Assembly (NCBI GenBank): GCA_036562565.1
Contig: DATCJY010000009.1
Location: forward strand, 1-26,355
DNA: 26,355 bases
Source: DATCJY01 sp036562565
GTDB taxonomy: Bacteria; Bacteroidota; Bacteroidia; Flavobacteriales_D; Sanyastnellaceae
Direction: 5' to 3'
Shown: in pieces, positions 14,719 to 22,766 of the stretch
Layout: each line of letters starts with the position of its first letter
Numbering within the stretch: position 1 is the stretch's first letter
The notes under the pieces: generated by a model
Told to the model about the DNA's origin: nothing
What the model saw: the letters and a program-made list of their open reading frames with translations, nothing else
Databases searched by the model: none
Made by a program: the position numbers and the translations under genes

Positions 14719-15777
14719 TTATTGATTGTAGATGACTTGCAAGACCGTCTGACCAACGGCTTTGAGCGTGTTGCGATCGATAATGTCCATATTGTCTTTG
14801 TGCGTATGGTGGTAGGAGCCGAACTGATAGCTACCCAACCCCATGGCTGCAATGTTCGGACGCGTATCGATGATGTCAATGCAGCGAATGCCCGCATTGC
14901 CAAGCATGACGTGGTCATCAATCACACCGTTGATTTCATTGTGTGGGAAGTAGCTTCCGTAACCCAGTTGGGCAGCTGTGTTCCATACAAGGTTCACTAC
15001 ATCGTTTGCCACACCCACTGAGTAATCATCTTTGTTGAACATCGCATCTCTTGCGCCCACCATATCCAGCAGTATGCCAAAGCGAGGATTGTAATTGTTG
15101 ACATGCAGGTTCTTGGCAAAGTATTGTGAGCCCAAGCACCAAGAGGTTTGATAGCCGGGGTTGATTTGCTCTTTGCCTCTGTCATATTCCGGTGAGCCAT
15201 AATCTTCGGCATCGAAGAAGATAATATCAATTCCTACATTGGTTGGTTGTTTCTGCAATTGGCGAGCAACCTCCAGCAAGACAGCTACACCACTGGCACC
15301 ATCGTTTGCACCTTCAATTGGTTTTTTCCAAAGTGCTTGTGAAGGGTCTTTGTCGGCAAACGGACGAGTGTCCCAGTGTGCGCACAGCAGGATGCGGTCT
15401 TTCTTTTCCGGTTGATAGGAAGCGATGATGTTTTTTATTTGAAGCGGTGTTCCATCAAATGCTTTGAGAGTTGCTTCTTGCACGATGACTTGCGCATCAA
15501 AACCTTCAAGGGTTTCCACAAACCAGTTGGCGCATTCTTTATGAGCTTTGGTATTGGGTACACGCGGACCAAAAGCCACTTGTTGCTTGATGAAGTCATA
15601 AGCTTGGTTCTCATCAAACTCAGGTGCGGCCACTTCTGCGCGAGCCGGTTTTGCCGGTGCTGTAGGCTGCGGCTTTGGTGCCTGTTTGGAAGAACTGTTT
15701 GAAAAGAAACTCACATAACCGATGGAGAAAACCATCAGTGCGATAAGGATGATGCCGATAATTTGTTTCGCTTTCAT
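14719..15777 (-). CDS. M28 family metallopeptidase / glutaminyl-cyclase-like protein
   Basis: Zinc-dependent M28 enzyme of 352 residues; the family covers aminopeptidases and glutaminyl-peptide cyclotransferases. An N-terminal helix (about 5-24) is a signal anchor or peptide, followed by a Pro/Ala/Lys-rich linker (25-52), so the enzyme acts in the periplasm or at the envelope. Candidate metal and catalytic residues are His134/Asp136 in CAHWDTRPF, Asp159 in GANDGASG, Glu191/Asp192 in FDAEDYG, Asp239 in LLDMVGA and His324 in HHTHKDNMD. The ED pair and the conserved DDH motif (288-290) resemble glutaminyl cyclases, but I cannot separate the two activities. The ATG at 15777 precedes the hydrophobic helix. 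A 30-residue upstream extension would translate a terminator hairpin and is unlikely. The start is only two bases past a terminator U-tract. Confidence 0.85.
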   Translation of the reverse strand: MKAKQIIGIILIALMVFSIGYVSFFSNSSSKQAPKPQPTAPAKPARAEVAAPEFDENQAYDFIKQQVAFGPRVPNTKAHKECANWFVETLEGFDAQVIVQEATLKAFDGTPLQIKNIIASYQPEKKDRILLCAHWDTRPFADKDPSQALWKKPIEGANDGASGVAVLLEVARQLQKQPTNVGIDIIFFDAEDYGSPEYDRGKEQINPGYQTSWCLGSQYFAKNLHVNNYNPRFGILLDMVGARDAMFNKDDYSVGVANDVVNLVWNTAAQLGYGSYFPHNEINGVIDDHVMLGNAGIRCIDIIDTRPNIAAMGLGSYQFGSYHHTHKDNMDIIDRNTLKAVGQTVLQVIYNQ

Positions 15778-15779
15778 AT

Positions 15780-15807
15780 AAAAAAGCCTTCCCCGTGAAG
15801 GGGAAGG
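15780..15807 (-). terminator. Intrinsic terminator downstream of cysS
   Basis: Minus-strand CCTTCCCC, loop TTCAC, GGGGAAGG, C and six T residues. The 8-base GC-rich stem plus U-tract is a classical terminator for cysS. The U-tract ends two bases before the ATG of the M28 gene. The G+C-rich palindrome also looks like the short dispersed repeats common between Bacteroidota genes. Confidence 0.85.
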
Positions 15808-15825
15808 ATGTGATGTTGTAAAACG

Positions 15826-15856
15826 GTGTGTGAAGCTAGTTGCAAACTTCACACAC
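15826..15856 (-). terminator. Second hairpin after cysS
   Basis: GTGTGTGAAG (15826-15835) and CTTCACACAC (15847-15856) are a perfect 10-base inverted repeat with an 11-base loop. On the minus strand it is followed by CCGTTTTAC, a weak U-rich stretch. It may be a first terminator or an RNA 3'-end protector 21 bases beyond the cysS stop. Confidence 0.5.
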
Positions 15857-15876
15857 AATGTATCCAATAGGTTAAA

Positions 15877-17349
15877 TTAATTTTCTTCGTAAGTCCAGAT
15901 GGTGCCTTCCTTGGTGTCTTTGATTTGCACATGGATTGCAGCCAATGCATCGCGCAATTTGTCGGAGGTTGCAAAGTCTTTGTTGGCCTTGGCCTCAGCG
16001 CGCAACTTGAGAATCATATCCATGAGTGCATCGGTGAGCTTGTTATGATTGGTGCTCTCTTCGCTCTTCAAACCCAGCACTTGGAAGAAGAACTCATCAA
16101 ATGTCTGTTTCAAGGTGGCGATGCTTTCGGCAGACAATTTCATCTTTCCTTCTTTGGTGGAGTTGATGACGCGCACCCCTTCAAATAAGTGTGAGAGCAG
16201 GACCGGTGTATTGAAATCATCGTTCATTGCATCAAAGCAATCTTGTCTCCACTTGGCGGCATCGAAATCGTTTTGAGATGAAGCCTGCAAGGAAGGAATG
16301 AGTTGGATGGCAGCGAGCATGCGCTTATATCCTTTCTCGGCTGCTTGCAAAGCCTCGTTGCTGAAGTCGAGCGTACTTGCATAATGTCCCATGAGGAAGA
16401 AGAAGCGCACGGTCATTGGGCTATAACCTTTGTCGAGCAATTTGTGATTTCCCGTAATCAATTCTTCGGGCGTGAAACCGTTGCCCTCGCTCTTCGCCAT
16501 TTTGCGGCCGTTCACGGTGAGCATGTTGCCGTGCATCCAGTAGCGCACCGGTTCGTGGCCGGTGGCACCTACGTTTTGAGCAATCTCACACTCGTGGTGT
16601 GGGAATTTGAGGTCCATACCACCACCGTGGATGTCGAATGATTGTCCGAGGTATTTGGTACTCATCACCGAGCACTCGATGTGCCATCCCGGGAAACCTA
16701 CGCCCCATGGGCTGTTCCACTTCATGAGATGATGCGGATCAGCTTTTTTCCAAAGTGCAAAGTCGCGCGGGTCGCGTTTTTCCTCTTGTCCATCGAGTTC
16801 GCGAGTGTTGTTGATGAGTTCATCAATTACGCGTCCGGAGAGCTTACCGTAGTTGTATTTCTCGCTGTATTTTTTTACATCGAAGTACACCGAGCCATTG
16901 CTTTCATAGGCAAATCCGTTGTTGATGATGGATTGAATCATTTCGATTTGCTCCAAGATATGGCCGGTGGCAGTGGGTTCGATGGATGGGTCCAGGATGT
17001 TGAAGATGCGCATCACTGCATGGAAGCTGTTGGTGTATTTCTGCACCACTTCCATCGGCTCAAGGTTTTCCAGGCGCGCCTTTTTGGCGATTTTATCTTC
17101 CCCTTCATCAAGGTCGCCTACCAGGTGGCCCACATCGGTGATGTTGCGCACGTAGCGCACTTTGTATCCCAAAAAGGTGAGGTATCGATACACCACATCA
17201 AAGGTCATGAAGGTGCGTACGTTGCCCAAGTGTACATCGCTGTACACGGTGGGGCCACACACATAGAGCCCTACATGGCCTTCAACGAGTGGTACGAACT
17301 TTTCTTTTTGTCTGGTGAGATTGTTCTGAATGTATAGGGTTTGTTGCAT
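15877..17349 (-). CDS. cysS: Cysteine--tRNA ligase
   Basis: Class I aminoacyl-tRNA synthetase charging tRNA-Cys. It has 490 residues, the normal length. Signature motifs are GLYVCGPTVY (28-36, zinc ligand Cys31), the HIGH-box equivalent HLGN (40-43), GWHIECSVMS (zinc ligand Cys226), FPHHECEIAQN (His/Glu zinc ligands about 251-254) and the KMSKS loop as KMAKSEGN (283-290). The C-terminal part (about 350-490) is the DALR-type anticodon-binding helical domain, with FDAMNDDFNTPVLLSHLF marking its start. The ATG start at 17349 is followed directly by the family N-terminus. Two hairpins end the transcript before the M28 gene. Confidence 0.98.
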   Translation of the reverse strand: MQQTLYIQNNLTRQKEKFVPLVEGHVGLYVCGPTVYSDVHLGNVRTFMTFDVVYRYLTFLGYKVRYVRNITDVGHLVGDLDEGEDKIAKKARLENLEPMEVVQKYTNSFHAVMRIFNILDPSIEPTATGHILEQIEMIQSIINNGFAYESNGSVYFDVKKYSEKYNYGKLSGRVIDELINNTRELDGQEEKRDPRDFALWKKADPHHLMKWNSPWGVGFPGWHIECSVMSTKYLGQSFDIHGGGMDLKFPHHECEIAQNVGATGHEPVRYWMHGNMLTVNGRKMAKSEGNGFTPEELITGNHKLLDKGYSPMTVRFFFLMGHYASTLDFSNEALQAAEKGYKRMLAAIQLIPSLQASSQNDFDAAKWRQDCFDAMNDDFNTPVLLSHLFEGVRVINSTKEGKMKLSAESIATLKQTFDEFFFQVLGLKSEESTNHNKLTDALMDMILKLRAEAKANKDFATSDKLRDALAAIHVQIKDTKEGTIWTYEEN

Positions 17350-17398
17350 GTCGCAATATTAAATAAGGAGGTGAGTATCTATGATAGTCATTCCGTAC

Positions 17399-17425
17399 AA
17401 AAAGCCACCGCAAGTTTGCAGTGGC
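17399..17425 (-). terminator. Intrinsic terminator of the MORN-repeat gene
   Basis: The minus strand reads GCCACTGCAA, a 2-base loop, TTGCGGTGGC and then five T residues. The stem is ten pairs, including one G-U. It lies about 29 bases after the stop codon of the YwqK-like gene. Confidence 0.85.
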
Positions 17426-17453
17426 CTATGGATTGTCAAATCAGTTTGCGTTG

Positions 17454-18350
17454 TTATTTTTCTTCATCGGAAAGGACACCGTTGCCAATGCATGTTCCGT
17501 TGCGGTAAATTTCTACCCGTATCAACAGTCCGTCATTGTTATATCGGTACCATTTGCCGTTGTAGAGTTTTCCGTTTTTGAATTCGCCACTCTGCGTCAC
17601 ATCACCATTTTGGTTATACAAGGTGTTGAAGCCGTTTGGCTTGAAAGTATCGGCAGCGTTGGTCTTATCGTTGGTTACTTTGCTTGGTGAGCCTACGGTT
17701 TTGTCGTATGGGTCTTTCACCGGGGATGCAACAGGTTTGGCCGGAGCGATGTTTTTGGTTTCCTTGAGCACACCATTGTCAAAGATTTTTTCTTCAATCA
17801 AGGTGCCATCAGGGTTGTACCTGCGCATCAGACCGCTTTCGTTACCGTTCACGATGTTGACCTCCATGGCCAGCTTGCCGTTTTCGTGGTAATATTTCTG
17901 CACGCCATTGCGCTTGCCGTTTTCTCCGAAGATGAAGTGCTGCTGCGGATTGCCGTTGTCGTAAAAGCGTTTGAAGTCGCCTGTGTTCTTATTGCTCGAC
18001 CAGAAGCCGTGTTCTTCGGTTTGGCCGTTTTCATAGAACAATTGGTATTCGCCCGATGGTTTGCCGGCTGCATAATTGATTTGTGAGCGCAGCTTGCCGT
18101 TGGGCCAGTATTTCTTCCAGAGCCCTTCCTTGCGGTTGTCTTTGTAGCGTCCTTCTTCCACCTTGTTCTCAGGTTTGTAGGCAGGGTCGTTAATCATATC
18201 GCCTTTGATAATCCAATAGCCTTGACGTTGTCCTTTTTCGTCAATTTTATTGATTTCATTGGTGATCTGATTGGCCAACAATGACGGTGACAGCAAGGTA
18301 GCTATCGCCAGCAGGATATAAATGGGAAAACAAAATGCTCTGCGAGTCAT
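17454..18350 (-). CDS. Secreted MORN_2 (YwqK-like) repeat protein
   Basis: A 298-residue protein with an N-terminal signal peptide (about 1-27, ending LLAN). It contains a series of MORN_2 repeats (PF07661), each built around a G-x-W/Y-x2-Y/F-x2-NG-x-L core: EGLWKKYWPNGKLRS, GEYQLFYENGQTEE, GDFKRFYDNGNPQQ, GVQKYYHENGKLAM, GLMRRYNPDGTLIE. After a Pro/Lys/Asp-rich spacer (about 205-240) come two more, NGFNTLYNQNGDVTQ and NGKWYRYNNDGLLIR. Such proteins are often auto-annotated as 'toxin-antitoxin system YwqK family antitoxin', but no toxin gene is adjacent and the signal peptide argues against a cytoplasmic antitoxin. The molecular role is unknown. It has its own terminator. Confidence 0.85.
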   Translation of the reverse strand: MTRRAFCFPIYILLAIATLLSPSLLANQITNEINKIDEKGQRQGYWIIKGDMINDPAYKPENKVEEGRYKDNRKEGLWKKYWPNGKLRSQINYAAGKPSGEYQLFYENGQTEEHGFWSSNKNTGDFKRFYDNGNPQQHFIFGENGKRNGVQKYYHENGKLAMEVNIVNGNESGLMRRYNPDGTLIEEKIFDNGVLKETKNIAPAKPVASPVKDPYDKTVGSPSKVTNDKTNAADTFKPNGFNTLYNQNGDVTQSGEFKNGKLYNGKWYRYNNDGLLIRVEIYRNGTCIGNGVLSDEEK

Positions 18351-18382
18351 GTGTTTAAACGTTAGGTTATCTTTTTTATTAG

Positions 18383-18429
18383 AAAAAAAGAGTACCCCGT
18401 CTTACGACATGACCGCATTTGGGGTTACT
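18383..18429 (-). terminator. Possible terminator after the threonine dehydrogenase gene
   Basis: On the minus strand, AGTAACCCC (overlapping the stop codon) can pair with GGGGTACT across a 22-base loop with one bulge, followed by C and seven T residues. The U-tract is good; the long loop makes it weaker than the others. Confidence 0.4.
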
Positions 18430-19384
18430 GTACGCTCAACTTTTTTTTGCGGATTTCAGTAATCATGGTTTTCACCAAAGCTTTCACATCGTATTGAGCT
18501 TTCCAGCCCCAGTCGTTGCGAGCGTGGCTGTCATCGATGCTGTTAGGCCAAGAGTCTGCGAGTTGCTGGCGGAAGTCCGGAGCATAACTGATTTCGAACT
18601 CAGGGATGATTTCCTTGATTTCTGCCGCCAGTTGAGCAGGAGTGAAGCTGCATCCGGCAAGGTTGTAGCTGCCGCGGATTTTGATTTTCTCGGCAGGAGC
18701 GTCCATGATGTCGATGGTGGCGCGTATGGCGTCTTCCATCATCATCATCGGCAACTCGGTTTCTTCCTTAAGGAAGCAGGTGTATTTGCCACTTTCTACT
18801 GCGTGATAGAAAATATCCACGGCATAGTCCGTGGTGCCTCCGCCCGGCTCAGAACGGAAACCGATGAGGCCCGGGTAGCGGATACTGCGCACATCTACTC
18901 CGAATTTCTCGAAGTAGTATTGGCACCAGCGTTCACCGGCCAATTTGGAGATGCCGTACACGGCATTTGGCTCCATGATGGTGAATTGCGGAGTATTGTC
19001 TTTAGGAGTAGTAGGGCCGAATACCGCAATGGAACTTGGCCAGAATACTTTTTTGATTTTGCCGGCTTTGGCGATGTCCAGTACATGGAACAAGCCGTTC
19101 ATGTTGAGGTTCCATGCTAGGTCAGGGCGTTTTTCGGAAGTTGCCGAGAGCAATGCCGCCAAGTGATATACCTCTGTGATATTGTATTTCTCAACGATGC
19201 GCTCTATCTCGGATTTGTTCATCACATCCAAGATTTCGAACGGACCTTCGGTAAGGATACCTTCGGTGGGTTGGCGCAAATCCGAAGCAATGATGTTTTC
19301 TACGCCTTTTCTTTTGCGCAATTCCATCGTCAGCTCAATACCGATTTGACCACCTGCGCCTATAATCAATGTTTTTCCTTGCAT
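18425..19384 (-). CDS. L-threonine 3-dehydrogenase, SDR (epimerase-like) type
   Basis: NAD-dependent extended-SDR protein of 319 residues, cytoplasmic. The Rossmann motif GAGGQIG is at 9-15. The catalytic residues are Ser117/118 in WPSSIAVFG with YGISK (Tyr143, Lys147). The block YPGLIGFRSEPGGGTTDYAVD (170-190, shown in family alignments) is characteristic of the GalE-like threonine dehydrogenases, which oxidise L-threonine to 2-amino-3-ketobutyrate. The usual partner kbl (2-amino-3-ketobutyrate CoA ligase) is not adjacent. The frame is open to 19438, but the ATG at 19384 gives the normal N-terminus and leaves a TAGGTTTG promoter element just upstream. A generic NAD-dependent epimerase is the less likely alternative. 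Confidence 0.87.
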   Translation of the reverse strand: MQGKTLIIGAGGQIGIELTMELRKRKGVENIIASDLRQPTEGILTEGPFEILDVMNKSEIERIVEKYNITEVYHLAALLSATSEKRPDLAWNLNMNGLFHVLDIAKAGKIKKVFWPSSIAVFGPTTPKDNTPQFTIMEPNAVYGISKLAGERWCQYYFEKFGVDVRSIRYPGLIGFRSEPGGGTTDYAVDIFYHAVESGKYTCFLKEETELPMMMMEDAIRATIDIMDAPAEKIKIRGSYNLAGCSFTPAQLAAEIKEIIPEFEISYAPDFRQQLADSWPNSIDDSHARNDWGWKAQYDVKALVKTMITEIRKKKLSVQ

Positions 19385-19419
19385 GGACCTATTATCTCTA
19401 TCGTCAGTGTTTACGCGGA

Positions 19420-19427
19420 CAAACCTA
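19420..19427 (-). promoter_or_regulatory. -7 promoter element of the threonine dehydrogenase gene
   Basis: The minus strand reads TAGGTTTG, an exact TAnnTTTG match and the same octamer as in the gmd promoter. It would give a leader of about 30 bases before the ATG at 19384. No convincing -33 TTG at the right distance. Confidence 0.45.
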
Positions 19428-19492
19428 CATGAAAACAAAGTGCGATGCCACGGAGATAATATAGATTAACTTTCCTTACCCATTCTTAGGGA

Positions 19493-19501
19493 TGTAGGGT
19501 A
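19493..19501 (+). promoter_or_regulatory. TGTAGGGTA element before the FecI-like sigma gene
   Basis: The 9-mer TGTAGGGTA occurs here and again at 23551-23559 before fecR, and I noticed it at no other intergenic site. It may be part of a promoter read by the FecI-like sigma factor. Lying 5 bases before the ATG at 19507, it implies that translation may start further downstream. Confidence 0.35.
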
Positions 19502-19506
19502 GATTC

Positions 19507-20085
19507 ATGGTTTTATGGTATCATTGCCAAGTCAGAAATACAACAAAGCCTGTGCTACTCTCCGTCCTTCGCTCGGAAAAACATCTCGAAGAATTGACAC
19601 TTTCTGAGTATCAGCAGATATTCAGGGAGTTATACAAGCCTGTGCGCAACTTTGTCTATTTCCGTTGTGGTGATGTGGAGCTGGCTGAAGACATCACGCA
19701 GGACACATTTCTGAAGCTTTGGGAGATGCGAGTGCGCATAGACAAGAGTACCATCAAAGCCTACCTCTACAAGATTGCTCAAAACAACACCATCAATCAC
19801 CTGAAGCGCCAACAACTGCATTTCAAGTTTATGCGCAAAGTGGAGCTTACGAAGGAAACCGATACACCGGAGAAAATGGTGGAGATGGAGCAATACGAGG
19901 CCAAGTTGCAGCATGCGCTCGCGCAATTGCCCGATGGAGGCCGCGAAGTATTCCTCATGAACCGCCTCGAAGATCTGACCTATGTCGAAATAGCCGAACG
20001 CCTTGGTCTATCCGTAAAAGCCATCGAAAAGCGCATGAGCAAAGTGCTCAAAATCTTGCGCGAACTTTTGGGCACCGAGATTTGA
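19507..20085 (+). CDS. FecI-like ECF RNA polymerase sigma factor
   Basis: Sigma-70 factor of up to 192 residues. Region 2 lies at about 40-105, with VYFRCGDVELAEDITQDTF followed by LKLWEM, and then YLYKIAQNNTINHLK. Region 4 lies at about 134-185 (LPDGGREVFLMNRLEDLTY, then VEIAERLGLSVKAIEKRMSK). It belongs to the Bacteroidota sigma group paired with FecR and TonB receptors. The ATG at 19507 gives an atypical 30-residue leader; GTG at 19552 or TTG at 19594 would give the usual length and would leave room for a promoter around the TGTAGGGTA element at 19493. The receptor gene starts 29 bases after the stop; its anti-sigma partner fecR is three genes downstream. Confidence 0.9.
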   Translation: MVLWYHCQVRNTTKPVLLSVLRSEKHLEELTLSEYQQIFRELYKPVRNFVYFRCGDVELAEDITQDTFLKLWEMRVRIDKSTIKAYLYKIAQNNTINHLKRQQLHFKFMRKVELTKETDTPEKMVEMEQYEAKLQHALAQLPDGGREVFLMNRLEDLTYVEIAERLGLSVKAIEKRMSKVLKILRELLGTEI

Positions 20086-20114
20086 CATCTTTTCCTTTCC
20101 TTTGAGCTCACTCT

Positions 20115-22766
20115 ATGAGAGGCCTGCGATACATATTGTTGTGGCTGCTGGTTGCAGGTGCATGTGCTTTGAAAGCCCAGGTCTATTCAGGCGATTACCA
20201 AGCCAAGTCGTTGGCCTTTGTCCTCGAGGATTTTACCAAGCGCTATTCTTTGTCGTTTGCCTATGACAGCCAAGCATTGCAAGCCTATCAAGGCTCGTGG
20301 TATTTCGAGCAAATCACCTTTGAAGAGGTGATGGAGTTGTTGCTCACCCCTTTTGACCTGCAGTGGAAGCGCGTGGGGGATACGTATGTGATTTATCCTC
20401 ATGAGGAAGAATTGGCGCTGCCTGCTAGTGCGTCACCCGGTCGGCCGTTTGTGCTCTATGGCGAGGTGCGCGACCGCAAGACCAATGAGCTTTTGCCTTT
20501 TGCAACGCTGCTGAGCAATGACGGCAACCTGCATTCCACCACCAACGAGCATGGCAAGTTTGCCTTGCACTCCGCGATGCTCCATGATACCATCCATATT
20601 TTTTATGTGGGCTATGAGCCGCAAATCTTTGTGCCGGATACAACCCGGAGCTATACCGTCATCCATTTGCTACAGCGCCATGCTTCCTTGCCGACCATCA
20701 CCGTGGAGTCCCAGAGGGTATTGCTTGTCAGCTCCGGGATGGATGCATCGGAGCAGGTCATCAACCCCAACAAGATTACTGGAATCATCGGTTCCGGTGA
20801 GGCCGATATCTACCGAGCCGTGCAATTGTTGCCCGGAGTAAACGGGACGATGGAAAACAACAACGGCCTCTTTGTGCGTGGCAGCAACTCTGACCAGACA
20901 CTTATCACCTTTGATGGCTTCACGCTCTATCAGCAGGATCATTTTTTCGGAGCATTTTCAGCAGTGAACAGCACGGCCGTGAAGAACATGCGCTTGCACA
21001 AAGGCGCTACGAATGCACGCTTTGGTGGGCGTGTGGCGGGTGTGCTGGAGATTGTGGGCAATGAGGGTGCAAGTAACAAGGCACGCGCGCAGGTGGACAT
21101 AGGACCACTGGCGTTGGCGGCTTTGATTGAAACACCGCTAGATAGGGACGGCAAGGCATCGGCTGTGATTGCCGGGCGCAGGTCGTTCACAAATACTGTG
21201 TTCAGCCCCACCTATCGCAGTCTTTTTAATACGGTATACAATGCCGCTATCAATGTAAATCCCGATAAAGACCTCAAAACCTTTGGCGGAGAAGGCGACC
21301 CGGAATTCTACTTTCAGGATTTGAATGTGAAGCTGACCTACCGCGCCTCGCATCGCGATGCGGTGAACCTGAGCTTCTTCGCATCCAAGGACAAGCTCTA
21401 TATGCAATATGCCGACACTGGCTCTTTTGAAGTCATCAACCTGCGTGATGTGAACTATACCGATGAGAGTGTGAAGCGCAATGTGGGTGCGGGAATGCGC
21501 TGGACCCACCAATGGCGTGATCATCTCGAGAGCCTTGTGTCGGTAGGATTCAGTCGCTTCACAGGTGATTTCTTCTCCGTGGATACGATACTGGAAATCG
21601 GTTTTCAGGACAAGGAAGTCTTGTTCTATGCCGAAAATGCCATACTGAACGACCTCGATGCGCGGGCCGAGGTGGCTTATCTACGCGACAAGCACCGCGT
21701 GCTGGGAGGTGTGCAATACAACGGTCTGTCCACTTTTAATAAGCTCAACTATCTGGGCACTTCTATACCGATACGGGAGCAGGAAGGCGGCATTCTTTCC
21801 TTCTATCTGCAAGAAGAATGGAACCCTCATTCCAAATGGAACCTGCGTCCCGGGTTGCGCATCAACCGCTATGACATCAATGCAGCGTGGTATGCCGAGC
21901 CGCGCCTAGCCGTGGGTTATCAGCTGGTGCCGTATCGCTTGCGCTTGAAAGCCACCACCGGAATGGTGCACCAATACATTCACCGCCTGCGCGAGCATAG
22001 CCTTTATTTCAACACGCCTGATTATTGGCAGTTTTCCGGCAATGATGCATTGCCCGTGTTGCGCTCCCTGCAATATACATTGGGTGTTATCGTGAACGTA
22101 AAGAGTTGGTCGATGGACGTGGAGGGGTTTTTAAAAAGGAACACCGGGCTCTTTATTAATAAAGGCATTTACGGCCGTTCCGATGCCGAGCGCTACCGAG
22201 CCGAGTTGTACACCGGCAACGGCACTACTTATGGTTTAGATGCGCTGGTGCAATACAACCGCAAGGACCATCACGCATGGGTGGGCTATTCGCTGACCTA
22301 TTCATACAATGCATTTGATACCGAAACGGGGCGCAGGCGCATACGCGAGCCCTATGTGCGCCAACACGAGGCCAAGGTTTATCACCAATGGCAACCCGGC
22401 CGCTGGAGTTTTTCATGGATGTGGGTCATTGGCAGCGGCAAGGCCTATACGCCTTTCCTCGGCATCTATGATTATCCGTTGCCCAATGGCATCGTTCGCA
22501 AGCTTCCTGTATTTGGCGATCTCAACAGTGCGCTGCTCCGCCCGTATCACCGCATGGACGTGAGTGCGGCCTATCATTTTAATTTTAGAATGACATACGG
22601 AAAGCTCCAATTTTCCGTTTTTAACGTTTACAATCACGAGAACGTGCGCGACATACAATATGTGGCCGTACGCACCACCACTGCTAACAACGAATACCGC
22701 GTTGTGGAGCGCAAGGTGAATATGTTGCCGTTCCTGCCATCCATTAACCTACAACTTCAATTTTGA
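20115..22766 (+). CDS. TonB-dependent receptor with N-terminal STN signalling domain
   Basis: Outer-membrane active transporter and signal transducer of 883 residues. Domains in order: signal peptide (1-21); STN/secretin-like domain (about 22-95, AKSLAFVLEDFTKRYSLSF with FEEVMELLL), the module that talks to FecR in the periplasm; a CarboxypepD_reg-like beta-sandwich (about 112-190, GEVRDRKTNELLPFATL); the plug (about 215-320, with IYRAVQLLPGV, LFVRGSNSDQTLITFDGF and GATNARFGGRVAGVLEI); and the barrel (about 330-883) ending in a terminal Phe (INLQLQF), the usual recognition signal for barrel assembly. No SusD partner follows; instead a DUF4249 lipoprotein gene overlaps by four bases. Substrate unknown: it could be a siderophore, peptide or glycan. 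Confidence 0.93.
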   Translation: MRGLRYILLWLLVAGACALKAQVYSGDYQAKSLAFVLEDFTKRYSLSFAYDSQALQAYQGSWYFEQITFEEVMELLLTPFDLQWKRVGDTYVIYPHEEELALPASASPGRPFVLYGEVRDRKTNELLPFATLLSNDGNLHSTTNEHGKFALHSAMLHDTIHIFYVGYEPQIFVPDTTRSYTVIHLLQRHASLPTITVESQRVLLVSSGMDASEQVINPNKITGIIGSGEADIYRAVQLLPGVNGTMENNNGLFVRGSNSDQTLITFDGFTLYQQDHFFGAFSAVNSTAVKNMRLHKGATNARFGGRVAGVLEIVGNEGASNKARAQVDIGPLALAALIETPLDRDGKASAVIAGRRSFTNTVFSPTYRSLFNTVYNAAINVNPDKDLKTFGGEGDPEFYFQDLNVKLTYRASHRDAVNLSFFASKDKLYMQYADTGSFEVINLRDVNYTDESVKRNVGAGMRWTHQWRDHLESLVSVGFSRFTGDFFSVDTILEIGFQDKEVLFYAENAILNDLDARAEVAYLRDKHRVLGGVQYNGLSTFNKLNYLGTSIPIREQEGGILSFYLQEEWNPHSKWNLRPGLRINRYDINAAWYAEPRLAVGYQLVPYRLRLKATTGMVHQYIHRLREHSLYFNTPDYWQFSGNDALPVLRSLQYTLGVIVNVKSWSMDVEGFLKRNTGLFINKGIYGRSDAERYRAELYTGNGTTYGLDALVQYNRKDHHAWVGYSLTYSYNAFDTETGRRRIREPYVRQHEAKVYHQWQPGRWSFSWMWVIGSGKAYTPFLGIYDYPLPNGIVRKLPVFGDLNSALLRPYHRMDVSAAYHFNFRMTYGKLQFSVFNVYNHENVRDIQYVAVRTTTANNEYRVVERKVNMLPFLPSINLQLQF

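Noticed and set aside
15778..15867. N-terminal extension of the M28 protein to an ATG at 15867
   Set aside because: The 30 added residues translate two hairpins, including a terminator with U-tract, and precede a normal signal-anchor start.
16642..17337. 231-codon plus-strand frame opposite cysS
   Set aside because: It lies wholly inside a firmly identified gene; the translation is His/Val/Phe-rich without motifs, typical of an antisense shadow.
17365..17581. A perfect Shine-Dalgarno-like AAGGAGGTGA (17365-17374) six bases before an ATG (17381) of a 66-codon plus-strand frame
   Set aside because: The frame runs antisense through the terminator and the 3' end of the MORN-repeat gene, its protein is Cys/Arg-rich with no family pattern, and Bacteroidota rarely use this signal. 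Probably chance.
17454..18350. A toxin-antitoxin system based on the YwqK-like annotation
   Set aside because: The protein has a signal peptide, no toxin gene is adjacent, and MORN_2 repeats alone do not indicate an antitoxin.
18419..19120. 233-codon plus-strand frame opposite the threonine dehydrogenase gene
   Set aside because: Antisense shadow of a conserved SDR enzyme; composition without family pattern.
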